Shown here piece after piece: positions 23,225 through 33,755 of a stretch of 64,000 bases of DNA. A program made the translations under genes and the position numbers. This stretch comes from Niebla homalea (Eukaryota; Ascomycota; Lecanoromycetes; Lecanorales; Ramalinaceae). The DNA lies in NCBI GenBank assembly GCA_019925105.1, contig JAHGAU010000015.1:682001-746000 (forward strand), given 5' to 3'. How positions within the stretch are numbered: the first letter of the stretch is position 1; each line of letters opens with the position of its first letter. The notes beneath the pieces were generated by a model that did not search any database, was not told where the DNA came from, and worked only from the letters and a program-made list of their open reading frames with translations.

Positions 23225-24855
23225 TGTTCACGTCTTATGGATGGGATGGGAGTCCGCTGTGTATTCCCTCTGTCCAGCATTGATGTTCAATATCTTTGCT
23301 GGATTAGCAATGTTTGCCCACTGCTTGGCTTAGCCCTGAAGTGTCAAGACACGTCATATGAAGCGTTGTTTTCTCAGCAGTGGCAGCGTTGACCAAGCAT
23401 TGCTGTAGACCCTCCAAATGCTGTGGGTTTATGACATCTTGTGGCATCCTCCCTGCTGATTATCCATCACCGTCCCAATAGGTTGAGAATCCCTGGTGGC
23501 TGAAGACAGGCTGGAGCATCGGATAGTAGGTTCTTCGTTCAATCTCCAGCACCAACAGCTCTTCGCGAATAAGATATTTGACCCTCTTTCCGCAAGGCGC
23601 GTTCCTCGTCATGAACTTTCCCTCCCCAATCATCCCACATCCAATTTCTGTCACCACGCATGCCCACAGAGGTAGCTTCTTACACAGCGAACCCTGGTCC
23701 ACAGCACATACACCAATCGTGGCGAGTCCGACCATCCTGCTCGGACCGTAGATGGCACCATTATCGTGCTCCCATCATCATCATCACAGACACACACGTG
23801 TTTGCGACAGCTCTCTGAAAGCCAACGCTTCATGTCCGAGATTTGGGCTCAAAGGTGAGAAGATCGATGACTCCAACGACCTTCACGTGCAGCCCCCCTT
23901 TCCGGGCTCCCAGAGATCGTGTTTGCCGCCGAAAAGGGTTCGAAAGGATGAGGGTGCCCGTTAGAAAATCGTGTGCCACGTTTCTCTCGGTCGATGGTCT
24001 CGGGTCTCCAGATCCATTGGAGGCCCACTGTTGGCGCAATCTGACACCATCTGTCATTGACTAGGATTGCCTGAAAACGTTTGGATAAAGGGGTCCCGGA
24101 GAAGGCCGGAGTGAGGCGGCTGGATGGTGTTGTGAAATGCACTACTGTATTCGCCGGGGAGGAAGGCTGATGCGTGGGTAATTCGCAATCCATTATCCAT
24201 CATGTCGTCGTCGAACATCGTGACACTGAGTAGCCAGATTCGGGCACCCAACAAATGAGATCAGAGGCGTCACGGATAGCTTTGGTGTTTGCAGTACAGA
24301 TGTTATGGATTCTGCGACACGTCACATGAAGTTTCACGACCTTTTGAAGATCTGGAAGGGAGCAAAGCATTTTGGTCAAAATCTCTGTTGGCATGCCCCC
24401 AATAGAGAGCGCATGTCCTCGGGTTGAAGTCGATCTGCAAACACGCATTGAAGCTGGTAAAGCCTGAGTTTCGGAGATCCAGAAAGGAAGAAGTCGAGAT
24501 AGCTGTCTCATGGTAGAGACTTGGGTGTACTGATGGAAAAAAATTGGACCTCTCGTACCCGTGTTAAGCGAACATTCACTCTACATCAATGGCGGTGGTG
24601 CTACGGAAGGCTATGAGAGCAAATAATCATCATCATGGAGAACAGGGAAGAGATTTTGGAAATTGAAATTGTAAAGCTTCTAACTTGAGGATCAATATAT
24701 TCAAGCAGACTTTTTAGGTTTGATCTGGCCATTGCAATACTCACACCACTCTACATGTCGACAGTTTCAGGTTTGACGTGTGACAGTAAAAGAAATAGAA
24801 AAGCCCCACATCATTCGACACTTACGATTGAACCTCCCACTTGCATTCCTCGCTT
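23225..24855. other. Gene-poor region containing an F-box relic
   Basis: Between the hydrolase stop and the carbonic anhydrase stop I find only an F-box-like fragment (24200-24511, minus). The rest shows small frames with no domains. The length without a gene is unusual for this packed window and fits decay of one or more genes. Confidence 0.45.
24200..24511 (-). pseudogene. F-box-like fragment, probably a relic
   Basis: A 103-codon frame contains an F-box-like core: GGMPTEILTKMLCSLPD followed by LHVTCRRIHNICTANTKAI. This matches the pattern of fungal F-box proteins (LPxEIL...CRR...WxxN). The expected 200-400 residue C-terminal region is absent in all frames downstream, and the segment before the F-box lacks family character. 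It may be the first exon of a gene I could not complete, but a truncated remnant is more likely. Confidence 0.4.
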
Positions 24856-25671
24856 TCAGTTCGTCGAAAATGCAGCCTCTCTGATACTCTTCTGCTCCGC
24901 TCCCTCGCTCACATCCAACTCCTCCAACTGCCCGCTCGCGATATTGTAAATCATGCCGTGCACGGTCAAGCCTCTGCTCTTCATGGCCTCAACCACAGTC
25001 GAGGTTTTCCTGACGACGTCCACGCCAGCCCTCACATTCGCCTCTACCAATTTCAACGCCTTCTCCTTATCGTCCAGCCCCTCCCATGCCTTCGCGTTCT
25101 TCGCGCGCAGCTCTTTCACGGGCTCCAACCACATATCCAGTGGCCCCAGACTCGAATTACCCAATGCTCCCGCCACGCCTCCGCAGCTGGTATGCCCGCA
25201 CACCACCACGTGCTTGACCTTGAGCGCGCCGACCGCGTAGTAGATGACACTCTGCGAGCTCAGGTCTCCCGGGTGGAGGACATTGGCGATGTTGCGGTGC
25301 ACGAAGACATCACCAGGCTTGAGGCCAAGAAGGGTGGTCTCAGGGCAGCGGGAGTCGGAGCAGCCGAGCCAGAGGATCTGGGGGCTTTGGCCTTTGGACA
25401 ATTTCTCGAAAAGCTCTGGGTCTTTGGTGGTGGCTTGTTGAGCCCATCGCCTGTTGGATTGAAGGGCGGCAGTGCAGGCGTCGCAATCTGTGGCTCTGTC
25501 AGGGGGTGATCCCAATTTCGGTGTGATGGTGGTGAAGGTCCGGCATTGATTTTGTTTGCTGGGGGCAGGCGGTGAAACTTGATAGAGTGCTCTGCATTGG
25601 GCTGCACGCAGTGCAACAGGACGTAGGGTGGCTGGCAGTTTGCACAAGAGGGACATACCGTTGGTGGCCAT
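24856..25671 (-). CDS. NCE103: Beta-class carbonic anhydrase, probably mitochondrial
   Basis: One exon of 271 residues. The enzyme interconverts CO2 and bicarbonate. Zinc ligands are visible: Cys104 in WLGCSDSR, and His160 and Cys163 in VVCGHTSCGG. Asp106 and Arg108 form the usual Asp-Arg dyad. The first 60 residues are rich in R, A, L, S and T with few acids, consistent with a mitochondrial presequence; Met6 is an alternative start. A GTATGT donor-like hexamer lies right after codon 4 (ACG|GTATGT), so a short first exon is possible, but the frame continues without it. The symbol is by family (yeast NCE103); fungi often have several paralogues, so orthology is not certain. Confidence 0.9.
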   Translation of the reverse strand: MATNGMSLLCKLPATLRPVALRAAQCRALYQVSPPAPSKQNQCRTFTTITPKLGSPPDRATDCDACTAALQSNRRWAQQATTKDPELFEKLSKGQSPQILWLGCSDSRCPETTLLGLKPGDVFVHRNIANVLHPGDLSSQSVIYYAVGALKVKHVVVCGHTSCGGVAGALGNSSLGPLDMWLEPVKELRAKNAKAWEGLDDKEKALKLVEANVRAGVDVVRKTSTVVEAMKSRGLTVHGMIYNIASGQLEELDVSEGAEQKSIREAAFSTN

Positions 25672-26260
25672 GATTGTTCCCGAAGTTAAAATATCTGAGA
25701 GATCAAATCTATTTCTTGAATGCCGAAGTCGGACTCCTTTCCCGCCCTGCCCTTTTGGTCACTGTGACAATTATCAAGTCGATTCAAGTACAAGGAGGAG
25801 TAGCTTCAACAAAATTGGGCATGCAATGGAATTTGGGCGGAAGTTTTCAAAGGTGTCCGCAGAATGCAATAAATACGCAAACTCAGTGAAGTCAGATTCA
25901 GGCCGAGGAGAAACGCCGGCAAGGGCAGTTGCGATCTGATCAAAAAGCGCGCAAACAATATTTGAAGGGCTTGCTCCTCATCCAGGGTCATGCGGCCTTG
26001 CAAATGCTAGGATCGACGCGGCTTTTTCGAAGCCTCATACTCAAGACCATGGATGTTCGTTTGGCGATGTTGCTAGAAGGAGGGAAATGTGTGGACCGCC
26101 AAATTGCAGAGAGCTTTCCCCGCCTTTTGACATTATTTCATAGGAGACCAACTTTCTGCTTCATATCATACCCCCTCGCCTACCATTGCTCTTAAATAGC
26201 ATATACAGGGGAGTGAGGAGCCTAGTACCTCTCGCTACCATGATTCGCATATTGAATCTT
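25672..26260. other. Intergenic, promoter of the carbonic anhydrase gene
   Basis: No gene seen. The region contains the 5' side of the carbonic anhydrase gene and the 3' side of the ARMH3-like gene, both on the minus strand. Confidence 0.5.
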
Positions 26261-28466
26261 TTATGCCTTATCCAATCGCTTTGCATCTTCTACGGCAATT
26301 CTTGCAGCACGTTTCAGCATTCCACGTTGCTCGCCTTCTCGAAACCGGTCCCATTTGTCTAGGCCATCCATCGCCGATAAACTGAGACTCTCATACCCTT
26401 GTCGAATGATCTTGCTCACTTCACGAGGACTCGGATTGTTGCCGAGCCGACCTTTGCTCTTCTCTGCTAGAACAAGTTCATGGTAGTGCGAAGACACCTG
26501 GATCAGCGTGTCTATAGGCGGTACCTTAGCTCCATTTGCTGCTGAATTAGGTGCTACCTCTCCCACCAATGGCCCATAAGCCTTCTTGAACCGTGTCAAG
26601 ATATCGCCAGCTTCCACCAATTTGTAAAATAGATCGTCGTAGGCAGCTGGATCTGGCAGGAAAGTTTCACCAGATGCTACTGAGAGTGCTAACGCCGCGA
26701 GCAAAGGCTGCAGTAGCAGTGGTAGATCAGGGTCCTGAAGTGGGAAGCTAGGTGCGTAAGTTGTAAGAAACCGGAGGAATGAGATCAGAGTCTGCCACAG
26801 CAGGGCCCAGTGGTAAGCGAAGCTAGTCTGGGTGAAGGCTAGATAGGAGAGAGCCCTGTGTAAAAGACACAGTGTTGAAGTGTAGAGTTGCATGTCAAGA
26901 TGGCGGCGAAGATTGTGATTGATCGTGTCCAGAAGGACATCCAGGATGGAAGCAAGTGGAGGTCGAGGCTTTGGTGTGCGCGGTAAGAATGGCTGGCGTT
27001 GTCGGCAAAGGCGTACCGATAGAGCTGTCTCTGAATCGCAGAGCCATTTGCAAAGCGCGGCATCCTCAATGATGACTCGCATAATCAAGAGGGCTACAAG
27101 GCCGTAGGTGCTTGCTCTTGAAGAGCGATGTGCATGCTGCAATAGGTATGACGAGAACGAGAGCAATGAGCTGAGAGGAGGCTCTTGCTCTTTTCGCTCT
27201 GCTGCACAGCTTAGGAGATGATGACAGAATACTTTGTTTGCAATAGCAAACTCGTAGACACCCAGAAGTGTAGCGGCCGACACATCAGGTCTGTAACGTG
27301 ATAAGCAAGTTGCTATGATATATGTAACTCAGTCGCGATACTTACAATGTGCCAAAGTCTCCTTTTCTATCTGATGCTTTGGTCGGTGTTAAGGACTGCG
27401 TAGGAACAAGTAGGCCAAGTCCGATGTATGTGAGAGTGCTACTGATCGACCAGCCCTCTGCTTTGTCTTCTTGTATGGCCACGTATTGGTCTCGTGAAGT
27501 AGACATGGTCATCGCAAATGCATTTGTAAGCTTCCCAATAGCGCTCTTGTTGATAAAATCTTCTAATCGTACCCTGTAAGGATTTTTGAATTCAAATTTG
27601 TTGTGATTGGACAGTAACCCAACAAGCAGAAATGCTTTTTGTACATCATCAGAGTTTGAAGACTCCTGTACGAACTATAGAGAAGATCGTCAGTCTCTGT
27701 GAAGGACTCGATTTGCATCATGTAGCGACTTTTGGTATTCAGATGGTCTACAGGGACAACTTCTTAATGTAGAAATGTAGACGAACATACTTTCATCAAA
27801 CCTGGAAACAGATCACGGTGGATAAAGTAAGAAACGAGACTCGTCTGATACGCGCCAGATATCAAAGTCAAAGTGATCCGGATTGCCATGCGGCGGATTT
27901 GTTCTTTGAATTGGGTTCAGCTCAAGGCTCGAGGCTCATAGCGACTCTTCACAGGGCAGACTTACCGGTACGGCCATTTCGAATGGTTGCGTCAATAGCA
28001 CTTGCAAAATCAATGAGGGTTGAATCAGCGTGATCCAAGCCGGCAATCACAGCAATGATGTCGGAACTTTGGTTGGTGTATCTCTTCGAAAGTATGACAT
28101 CCAAGAACACTGTCAGAGTCTGATAAGTAAGTCACACGAAGGCCGTAAGAAGATGGAAACGCTACGCACTTCTACAGCATTTTGGTCCATTGGCCCCGAC
28201 TCCGCTTTCATCTGCGCTGTCCCCTGAGCGAACAATTTCTGGGTGCTCCGCTGGAAGTGGAGGAGATCTCCAGGGTAGAGCTTGTCGAGCTTTTGTCGAA
28301 GTCCAACAGTATCCGGCGACAGCAAAAAGAATTCCCTCCAGAAGCCATTTGACTCAAGCGCTTGCTCGTTATCATCTTCAAAGAGGTCATCGTAGAGCCG
28401 TACTATCTTGGGCTGAAGGGAGCTTGGCCTTTCTTGCTGTGTCAAAGGAGACGCTTCCATCCCCAT
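26261..28466 (-). CDS. Armadillo-like helical protein, ARMH3 (C10orf76/DUF1741) family
   Basis: Five exons, 28466-28170, 28119-27966, 27903-27791, 27674-27346 and 27290-26261, give 640 residues. Donors are GTGCGT, GTAAGT, GTATGT and GTAAGT. The spliced protein reads through the family's conserved blocks: LQPKIVRLYDDLFED near the start, then SSDIIAVIAGLDHADSTLID, RRMAIRITLTLISGAYQTSL and IHRDLFPGLMK. It is all helical, with no signal peptide. The human family member works at the Golgi with GBF1 and PI4KB in PI4P metabolism; whether the fungal protein does the same is inference. The start at 28466 (MGMEAS) was chosen because homology begins right after it; a second ATG is two codons on. Only the last exon looks like a gene when the introns are not removed. 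Confidence 0.9.
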
Positions 28467-29281
28467 AGACAGTCCCAAGACCTTTCCAGAAAATGCAAGG
28501 CGAATTGTGCGGTAGGTGTCTGGCAATTAAGCTCAGATGTCGAAAGGTAGTCATCAGATGTCTTGGCAATAGATAGCGTATCACCAAGAACAACAGCCAG
28601 CCTCCTCCAGCTCCCTCAATACCACATCAGAAGATGGACCAAAAATCACCAAACAATTTTACAAAAGGTAAGCCCTCTCCCCTTGTGGGGAGAGAGGTTA
28701 CCTCAGGGAATGGTTAACCCTATCGTATGTGGTCCCAGGCGGATTTGAACCACCGCAATTTTGGGATACCCATTTTTTTGGGTGAGTCACTCGCAAGGCT
28801 CTTAACCACTTGACCGGGCCGGGGGGGCTACCGGGGGGAATCCGTGTCAAGAGTCAGAGGGGCTTGCGCTACCACAGTGGAGAATTAAGTTTTATTTTAA
28901 TAAATATACCACAAAACATTTTTGCCAACGTCAACGCAAAGAACTACCGTTGTCAAATGTAAAGCCTTAAGATAACACTAATAATAGACCCAATAAACCA
29001 TGTGCCAAACATTGGTGTCGCACATTTGTAAATTGAGGCTGCTCCGCCAGAAGTCCGCACCGGGGCGAATATTGCTCAGTCAGCAAGTTAGAAATTCATG
29101 ATCTCTGATTGGTGCCTTGGTGGGGGAAAACTTCCTCGGCCTTTATTCAGGATCTATCGCTTGAGACACTCTTCACAGAGCACATGTAACGACACTTTCA
29201 TAACCCAGACCGTCCCTATTGAACACCTCTGCCGGCAAAGATTGCACCGTCCTCCTACACCGGCTAGTATTCTCTCACATC
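28467..29281. other. Intergenic with tRNA-like element
   Basis: This lies between the ARMH3-like gene start (minus) and ISA1 (plus). It contains a degenerate tRNA-like sequence (28730-28820), two G runs (28821-28827 and 28833-28838) and an A+T-rich patch near 28885-28925. No coding sequence was seen. Confidence 0.5.
28730..28820 (-). pseudogene. Class II tRNA-like element, probably decayed
   Basis: On the minus strand, a perfect T-arm (GGTGG-TTCAAAT-CCGCC, with one G-T pair) is followed by TGGGACC and discriminator A, the 3' half of an acceptor stem. About 50 nt upstream an A-box-like TCAAGTGGTTAAGA resembles a Ser/Leu-type D-arm. The proposed 5' strand GGCCCGG pairs with only part of TGGGACC (two mismatches). 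The middle contains a 5-bp ACCCA/TGGGT hairpin with an all-A loop instead of a normal anticodon arm. The total of 91 nt suits a class II tRNA, but no anticodon can be assigned. I read it as a tRNA pseudogene. Confidence 0.45.
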
Positions 29282-30057
29282 ATGTCACTGAGAAGCAGCG
29301 CTCGATGTCTGTCATCGTCATATGACTTCAGAGCATTTACCAATCTTCTCTCCATCAATACTGCTCTTCCCGCAAGGAGACCCCCTCATCATTCCTCTGC
29401 TCGAGATGTCTGGCGCACCGCAGCAGATCAAGCCGACGCAGTCTATCCACTCTTACGGAGTACAAGCCGTACAGCCTCGACCCGGCCCCACCGCCACCTC
29501 GAAACAGCGACATCCCGGACACATCAATAGCAGGACCCGATCATCGGATCAATGATACGAGAATACCGAGCAAGCCACCGGATGAGCCTATAGAAGCAGC
29601 GACACTGTCCACACCTCGAACAGATATCAGCCTTCCCGAATCGGAAGCCCAGAAATCCCGCCCACCCTCACACCCTCCCACCACGCCGGCGACACAGAAC
29701 CCACCCAAGCGGCAGAGCAAACTCCGGCCAAGGAAAGCCGCAATGTCGCTCACGCCCACTGCGACTACACAACTCCGCGCCATGCTGGATCAGCCGGAAC
29801 CGAAGCTCATCCGGGTGGGAGTGAAGAACCGCGGCTGTTCGGGCTTGGCGTATCATCTGGAATATGTGGATAAGCCGGGCAAATTCGATGAAGCGGTGGA
29901 GCAAGATGGGGTGAAGGTGCTGGTGGATAGCAAGGCGCTGTTCAGCATCATAGGGAGTGAGATGGACTGGGTGGAGGATAAATTGGAGCAGAGGTTCGTG
30001 TTTAGGAATCCGAATATCAAGGAGCAATGTGGGTGTGGGGAGAGTTTTATGGTTTGA
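29282..30057 (+). CDS. ISA1: Mitochondrial iron-sulfur cluster assembly protein Isa1
   Basis: The core is certain: from 29743 the frame encodes a HesB/IscA domain with KLIRVGVKNRGCSGLAYHLE and the paired cysteines of EQCGCGESF near the end. These three cysteines bind the cluster. Isa1 acts with Isa2 and Iba57 in making [4Fe-4S] clusters in mitochondria. The frame stays open back to about 29327 without an ATG, with protein-like sequence (TEYKPYSLDPAPPPPRN, KLRPRKAA). I therefore join it to a presequence-like exon 29282-29316 (MSLRSSARCLSS). The donor GTCATA is weak; the acceptor could be at 29423 (222 residues) or 29441 (216 residues). The N-terminal join is tentative. The gene is convergent with the CENP-Q-like gene. 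Confidence 0.85.
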
Positions 30058-30543
30058 CGAAGTAATGTGATACAACGAGAATAGAAAAGCATCTGTTGCC
30101 TAAAGGGCACAACGATTGCATCGTTCAAGCGTGAAAGATTCGCCGTTCGTACTTCGTATCTCATTTTGTTGTGTCAGAGATGCACTCTTCGTTTCAATCC
30201 TAGGACTACCCTCCTTTCTCCAATAGCATGTTTTCTTCCCCTTTGGCAGACTTCTCGCATTTTTGTAATCATTCAGAGCCGGAAGATCTGCAAGTCCGGA
30301 GGGCTCGGTGTTTCGTCGCCCGCAGCTATGGATGTTGCTCGGCGGAGCTGTGCCGGCCGTCTGCAATTAGCAGGCCATCAATATCTTGGGCAACGGCCTC
30401 GGAGGGTTTGATAATGCTAAAGTAAGCCTTCGCGGTCACAGCCAGGCTTTGTAAGTGAACTTGTCGGACGAGTGATTACCCAGGCTTGTCGGTGTATGCT
30501 GGGTGTTCTCCATATTCGAATCCAGCATTTGAATGTTTCTCGC
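30058..30543. other. Convergent intergenic region
   Basis: 3' sequences of ISA1 (plus) and the CENP-Q-like gene (minus). No coding sequence or notable motif was seen. Confidence 0.5.
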
Positions 30544-31644
30544 TCAAGTCAGCTCGGGCTGGGCAAGGCCGATATGGTGCGGCAAATCATTGATCTGACT
30601 TGCATCATCGGGTGGTGACAAGTAGCGCGACCCAGCCGCATCGGCTGCTACGTTCCGAGCAGCGTCCTCAAGGTCGTCCCGCTCTTTCTGCTCGGCCTCG
30701 AATTTGGTCCTCTGGTCATTGAGCTCTTGTGTCAGAGACTTGACGATGTCAGTGGCGTCACTGATGCGTTGTTGAAGCTCGCGCTAGAAGGCCGTGAGTC
30801 TCAGGCAGGTCAAGAAGGCTCAACGATGGCCTACATTGCTCTTGACAAGGCTTTCGTAATCAAAGTCATCACCTCCTGTCTTGGGTGGAAAGGGCGTTTT
30901 GGGGAGTCGATTGAATAGGCTGTTCGGCTTAAAAGTCCGCTCTTCAGGCGGGTTGGGATGACTCACGCATTTCTCGCAGAGCCCAAGACTTCCTGTGCTT
31001 CCTGCTTGGCTTGCTCGGAGCTGAAGTGTGCAAGCACAGGGAGCTGTACTCCCTGTATCAATTGTTGTATAGCCTCATGGGTGGCTTCGTTGGGGACGGT
31101 CCACTTATTCTCGATTGTGCTCTGAGAGACGTGTTCGACGCGTGGCTGGAGCTCTTTTGGGGTGATATGCTGTCAGCGAGTGTGATCGTCTAGGCTCAAA
31201 TAGTACGGACCTGGCTTAGCGACGCGGGGTCTTTTCGAGGGCTTTCGAGACGTTCCGTTGTATTTGAGATGTATCAATTGCCCAGCTGGGATTTCGTGCG
31301 ATAGATCATCATCCTCGCTGGCAGAGTCATCAGCATAGTTCATATCTGATGCCGGAGATGGCTCTCTCGCAGCGACAGATTTGGCATGGGGCTTTTTGCG
31401 CTTGATGCCGGTGATGCTCTTGCGTTTTGCCTAACAAAGAGCTGGATCAGCTCATACTTTCCCACACTCTGGCATAGATTGAGCTTACCATCTCAATCTT
31501 GACGCGAAGGATGCACGCGTTGTGACAACTTCTCTGAAGATTGCGGAGAGAAGGATGAGCGGTGGGCGGGCGGTGGGGCGGGGTGTCAGGGGCTTGTGGG
31601 GGTGTGGGGATCAGACCGTTGAAAAGCGGAACAACGGCAGGCAT
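30544..31644 (-). CDS. Probable kinetochore protein CENP-Q / Fta7
   Basis: Five exons, 31644-31489, 31430-31211, 31153-30967, 30919-30835 and 30783-30544, give up to 295 residues. No single frame is long, so the gene appears only after splicing. Exon 1 ends with an ATG just before its donor (GAGATG|GTAAGC); translation may start there, at 31491 (M-AKRKSITGIKRKK, 244 residues), rather than at 31644, because the upstream 51 residues look like leader. The N-terminus is basic. The middle has VSQSTIENKWTVPNEATHEA, then LFNRLPKTPFPPKTGGDDFD, then a coiled coil ending in ERDDLEDAARN. This order (IxxKW motif, MPFPP-like motif, coiled coil) matches my knowledge of the CENP-Q family of the constitutive centromere network. 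The family call rests on pattern memory, not a search. Confidence 0.72.
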
Positions 31645-31745
31645 TTCAGCGTAACGCTTAGAACCTACACATTTGATCAGCTCTCGAGATTTTTCACGCG
31701 TTTAGAGTGTAAATCAACCGTGATGGGTTGGCAGTCGTGGCTGCC

Positions 31746-33390
31746 ATGGGGAGTAAAGATGGAAGTCCCCCGACCAAACACGTCAGTCCTCATTCACAGG
31801 ATGAACACACGAGCCCGAAGAAGAGGCGCAAAGTGAATCACGCATGCATTTACTGCAGACGGTCCCATATGACATGCGATCTAGAAAGGCCATGTCTACG
31901 ATGTGTCAAGCGCAGCATTGGTCATTTGTGCCACGACGAACCCAAGGAGCCAGCGAAGCCGAAGGCAGAATATGATACCGCCGTGGCGGCCAATGGGACC
32001 CAAGCAGGAACAGCCACATTCGAGTCAGACTCACTTGAGAATACATTCAATGCTCCAACCTCCGCCCCGCCTTTGCTTGCAAGTCCCACCAGCAACCTTG
32101 ACTTGAGCCTAGGGGTTGGTGATGCAGCGCCGAATGTAACATCGTCCGTACCAATGACGTCTAGCATGCCTCCCCAAAGCCAGAATATGGCGGCTTTCGG
32201 TCAACCATGTAGGTTTCACTCGCCTCCAACAACTCTTTCCTGGCACTGACTCCGAGCTAGACCCCGGACTGTCTAATTGGGGCTTTGCCAACCAAAACGG
32301 TGATCAAGATCTACACCAAATGTATGGACCGTACATGTTCAACGCTCCTGACATTGGGAGTGAGTACAACGTGCTCAACGACTTCCTCAATACGAGCCTT
32401 CTCGATGAAGGGTCTCTGTTTCCTGGTGACGAGAACCAATATCCTGCAACGGATCAGGCATTGGCCGGTTCTCTTGCGGATACATCTGCTGGTGAGAGTC
32501 TGCCTGCTGTGCAGGAACCCAGCCAAGCAATCGTTGCAGACCAGCCTGCAGCTACAGAGGCTTCAGCGCCGCCGAGCCGTCCGAAAAGTACACGGCCACC
32601 GGATAGGGAAGACGAAAGGTTCTACATGAACATTGCCGATCCATCGGGGAATGATCAGCCGGAAGAACGTATGAAGAAGTTGCTGGAAGCCAAGTTCGCC
32701 GCCGGCATTCTGAGGCCGTTCAATTATGTTCAGGGCTACGCGCGTTTGAATGCTTACCTGGAAGGGCATATGAAGCCGGCATCGCGGCAGAAGATGATGC
32801 GACAGATCGACAAATTCAGACCCAAGTTCCGAGAAGTCATGCAATCGCTGACTGACATGGAGCTTACGATGGTAGAAATGTGGGTCGAACGCAGCTTGAT
32901 GGAGTACGATCGTCTTTTTGCTAGCTTGGCAATACCTGCCTGCTGCTGGCGGAGAACGGGAGAAATCTTCCGAGGGAACAAGGAGATGGCTGAGCTTATC
33001 CACGTGCCTGTCGACAAGCTGCGAGATGTAAGCCAAAACGGTCACTCCTGCTTCCAGGCTATCTGACGATGTGACGGCAGGGACAAATGGCATTGCACGA
33101 GATCATGTCTGAGGATGACTTGGTCAATTACTGGGACAATTACATGGCGATCGCGTTCGACAAGTCGCAGAAAGCCATGTTAACCAGTTGTACCCTCAAG
33201 GACCAGGATCCCCAAGTCAAGAAGGTAAACATCAAATGCTGTTTTTCGTTTACCATCCGACGGGATGCGCAACACAACATGTAAGGTTGCCCATGGCCTT
33301 CCAGACATGGCGTGAGAAGTGCTGATATCAGACCTCAGACCATTCTTAATCGTTGGAAATTTTCTTCCTCAAATACCTCGCAAGGTTTGA
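31746..33390 (+). CDS. Zn2Cys6-PAS transcription factor, Ert1/Rds2 (AcuK/AcuM) family
   Basis: Four exons, 31746-32208, 32261-33027, 33081-33280 and 33339-33390, give 493 residues. The Zn2Cys6 cluster lies near residues 34-63 with spacing CX2CX6CX5CX2CX8C (core ACIYCRRSHMTCDLERPC), preceded by the basic KKRRKVNH. A low-complexity linker follows. A PAS-like domain fills about residues 367-490 and ends with CCFSFTIRRDAQHNIPFLIV, which is only complete after intron 3 (58 bp) is removed. Family members activate gluconeogenic genes such as PEP carboxykinase and fructose-1,6-bisphosphatase on non-fermentable carbon. Which paralogue (AcuK or AcuM) this is cannot be told here. It is divergent from the CENP-Q-like gene, with as little as 101 bp between them. 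Confidence 0.9.
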
Positions 33391-33755
33391 GCATTGATCA
33401 CACTGTATGTACCGTCCACGATAAAGCGACGGCGTTGGGTGGGGAAGGTAAAGTATCTATTACAGGTCCCGTGTATACATCGTTATCTTAAGAGTCTAGA
33501 AGCTCTATCACACACCTCGAGATGCATGCAGATCATTCGTTCTGCCCTTGTGCCTGCAATACTGCGACGATATCAAATGCCAAGACTTTCCAATCGTGGA
33601 CGTGCGAGCTTTCTTTATTCGAAAACCCAAGCTACCCATTTGTAGATTTGTCATCTGCTTCTGAACTTTCATGGCTCCTGTTGCGAAGCGTAACAATCAG
33701 GAAGGGAGACTGCAGACAATCTTGGGTTAGTGGACACCGAGGACGCCGACTCGAA
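33391..33755. other. Intergenic before SPO22
   Basis: A 365 bp gap. The SPO22 frame stays open upstream to 33522, so an earlier start is possible, but that part has no family character. It otherwise holds the 3' end of the PAS factor gene and the SPO22 promoter. Confidence 0.5.

Noticed and set aside
33225..33280. An intron starting at GTAAAC (33225) in the Zn2Cys6-PAS gene
   Set aside because: The apparent intron encodes VNIKCCFSFTIRRD in frame, which is the conserved end of the PAS region, so I keep it as exon.
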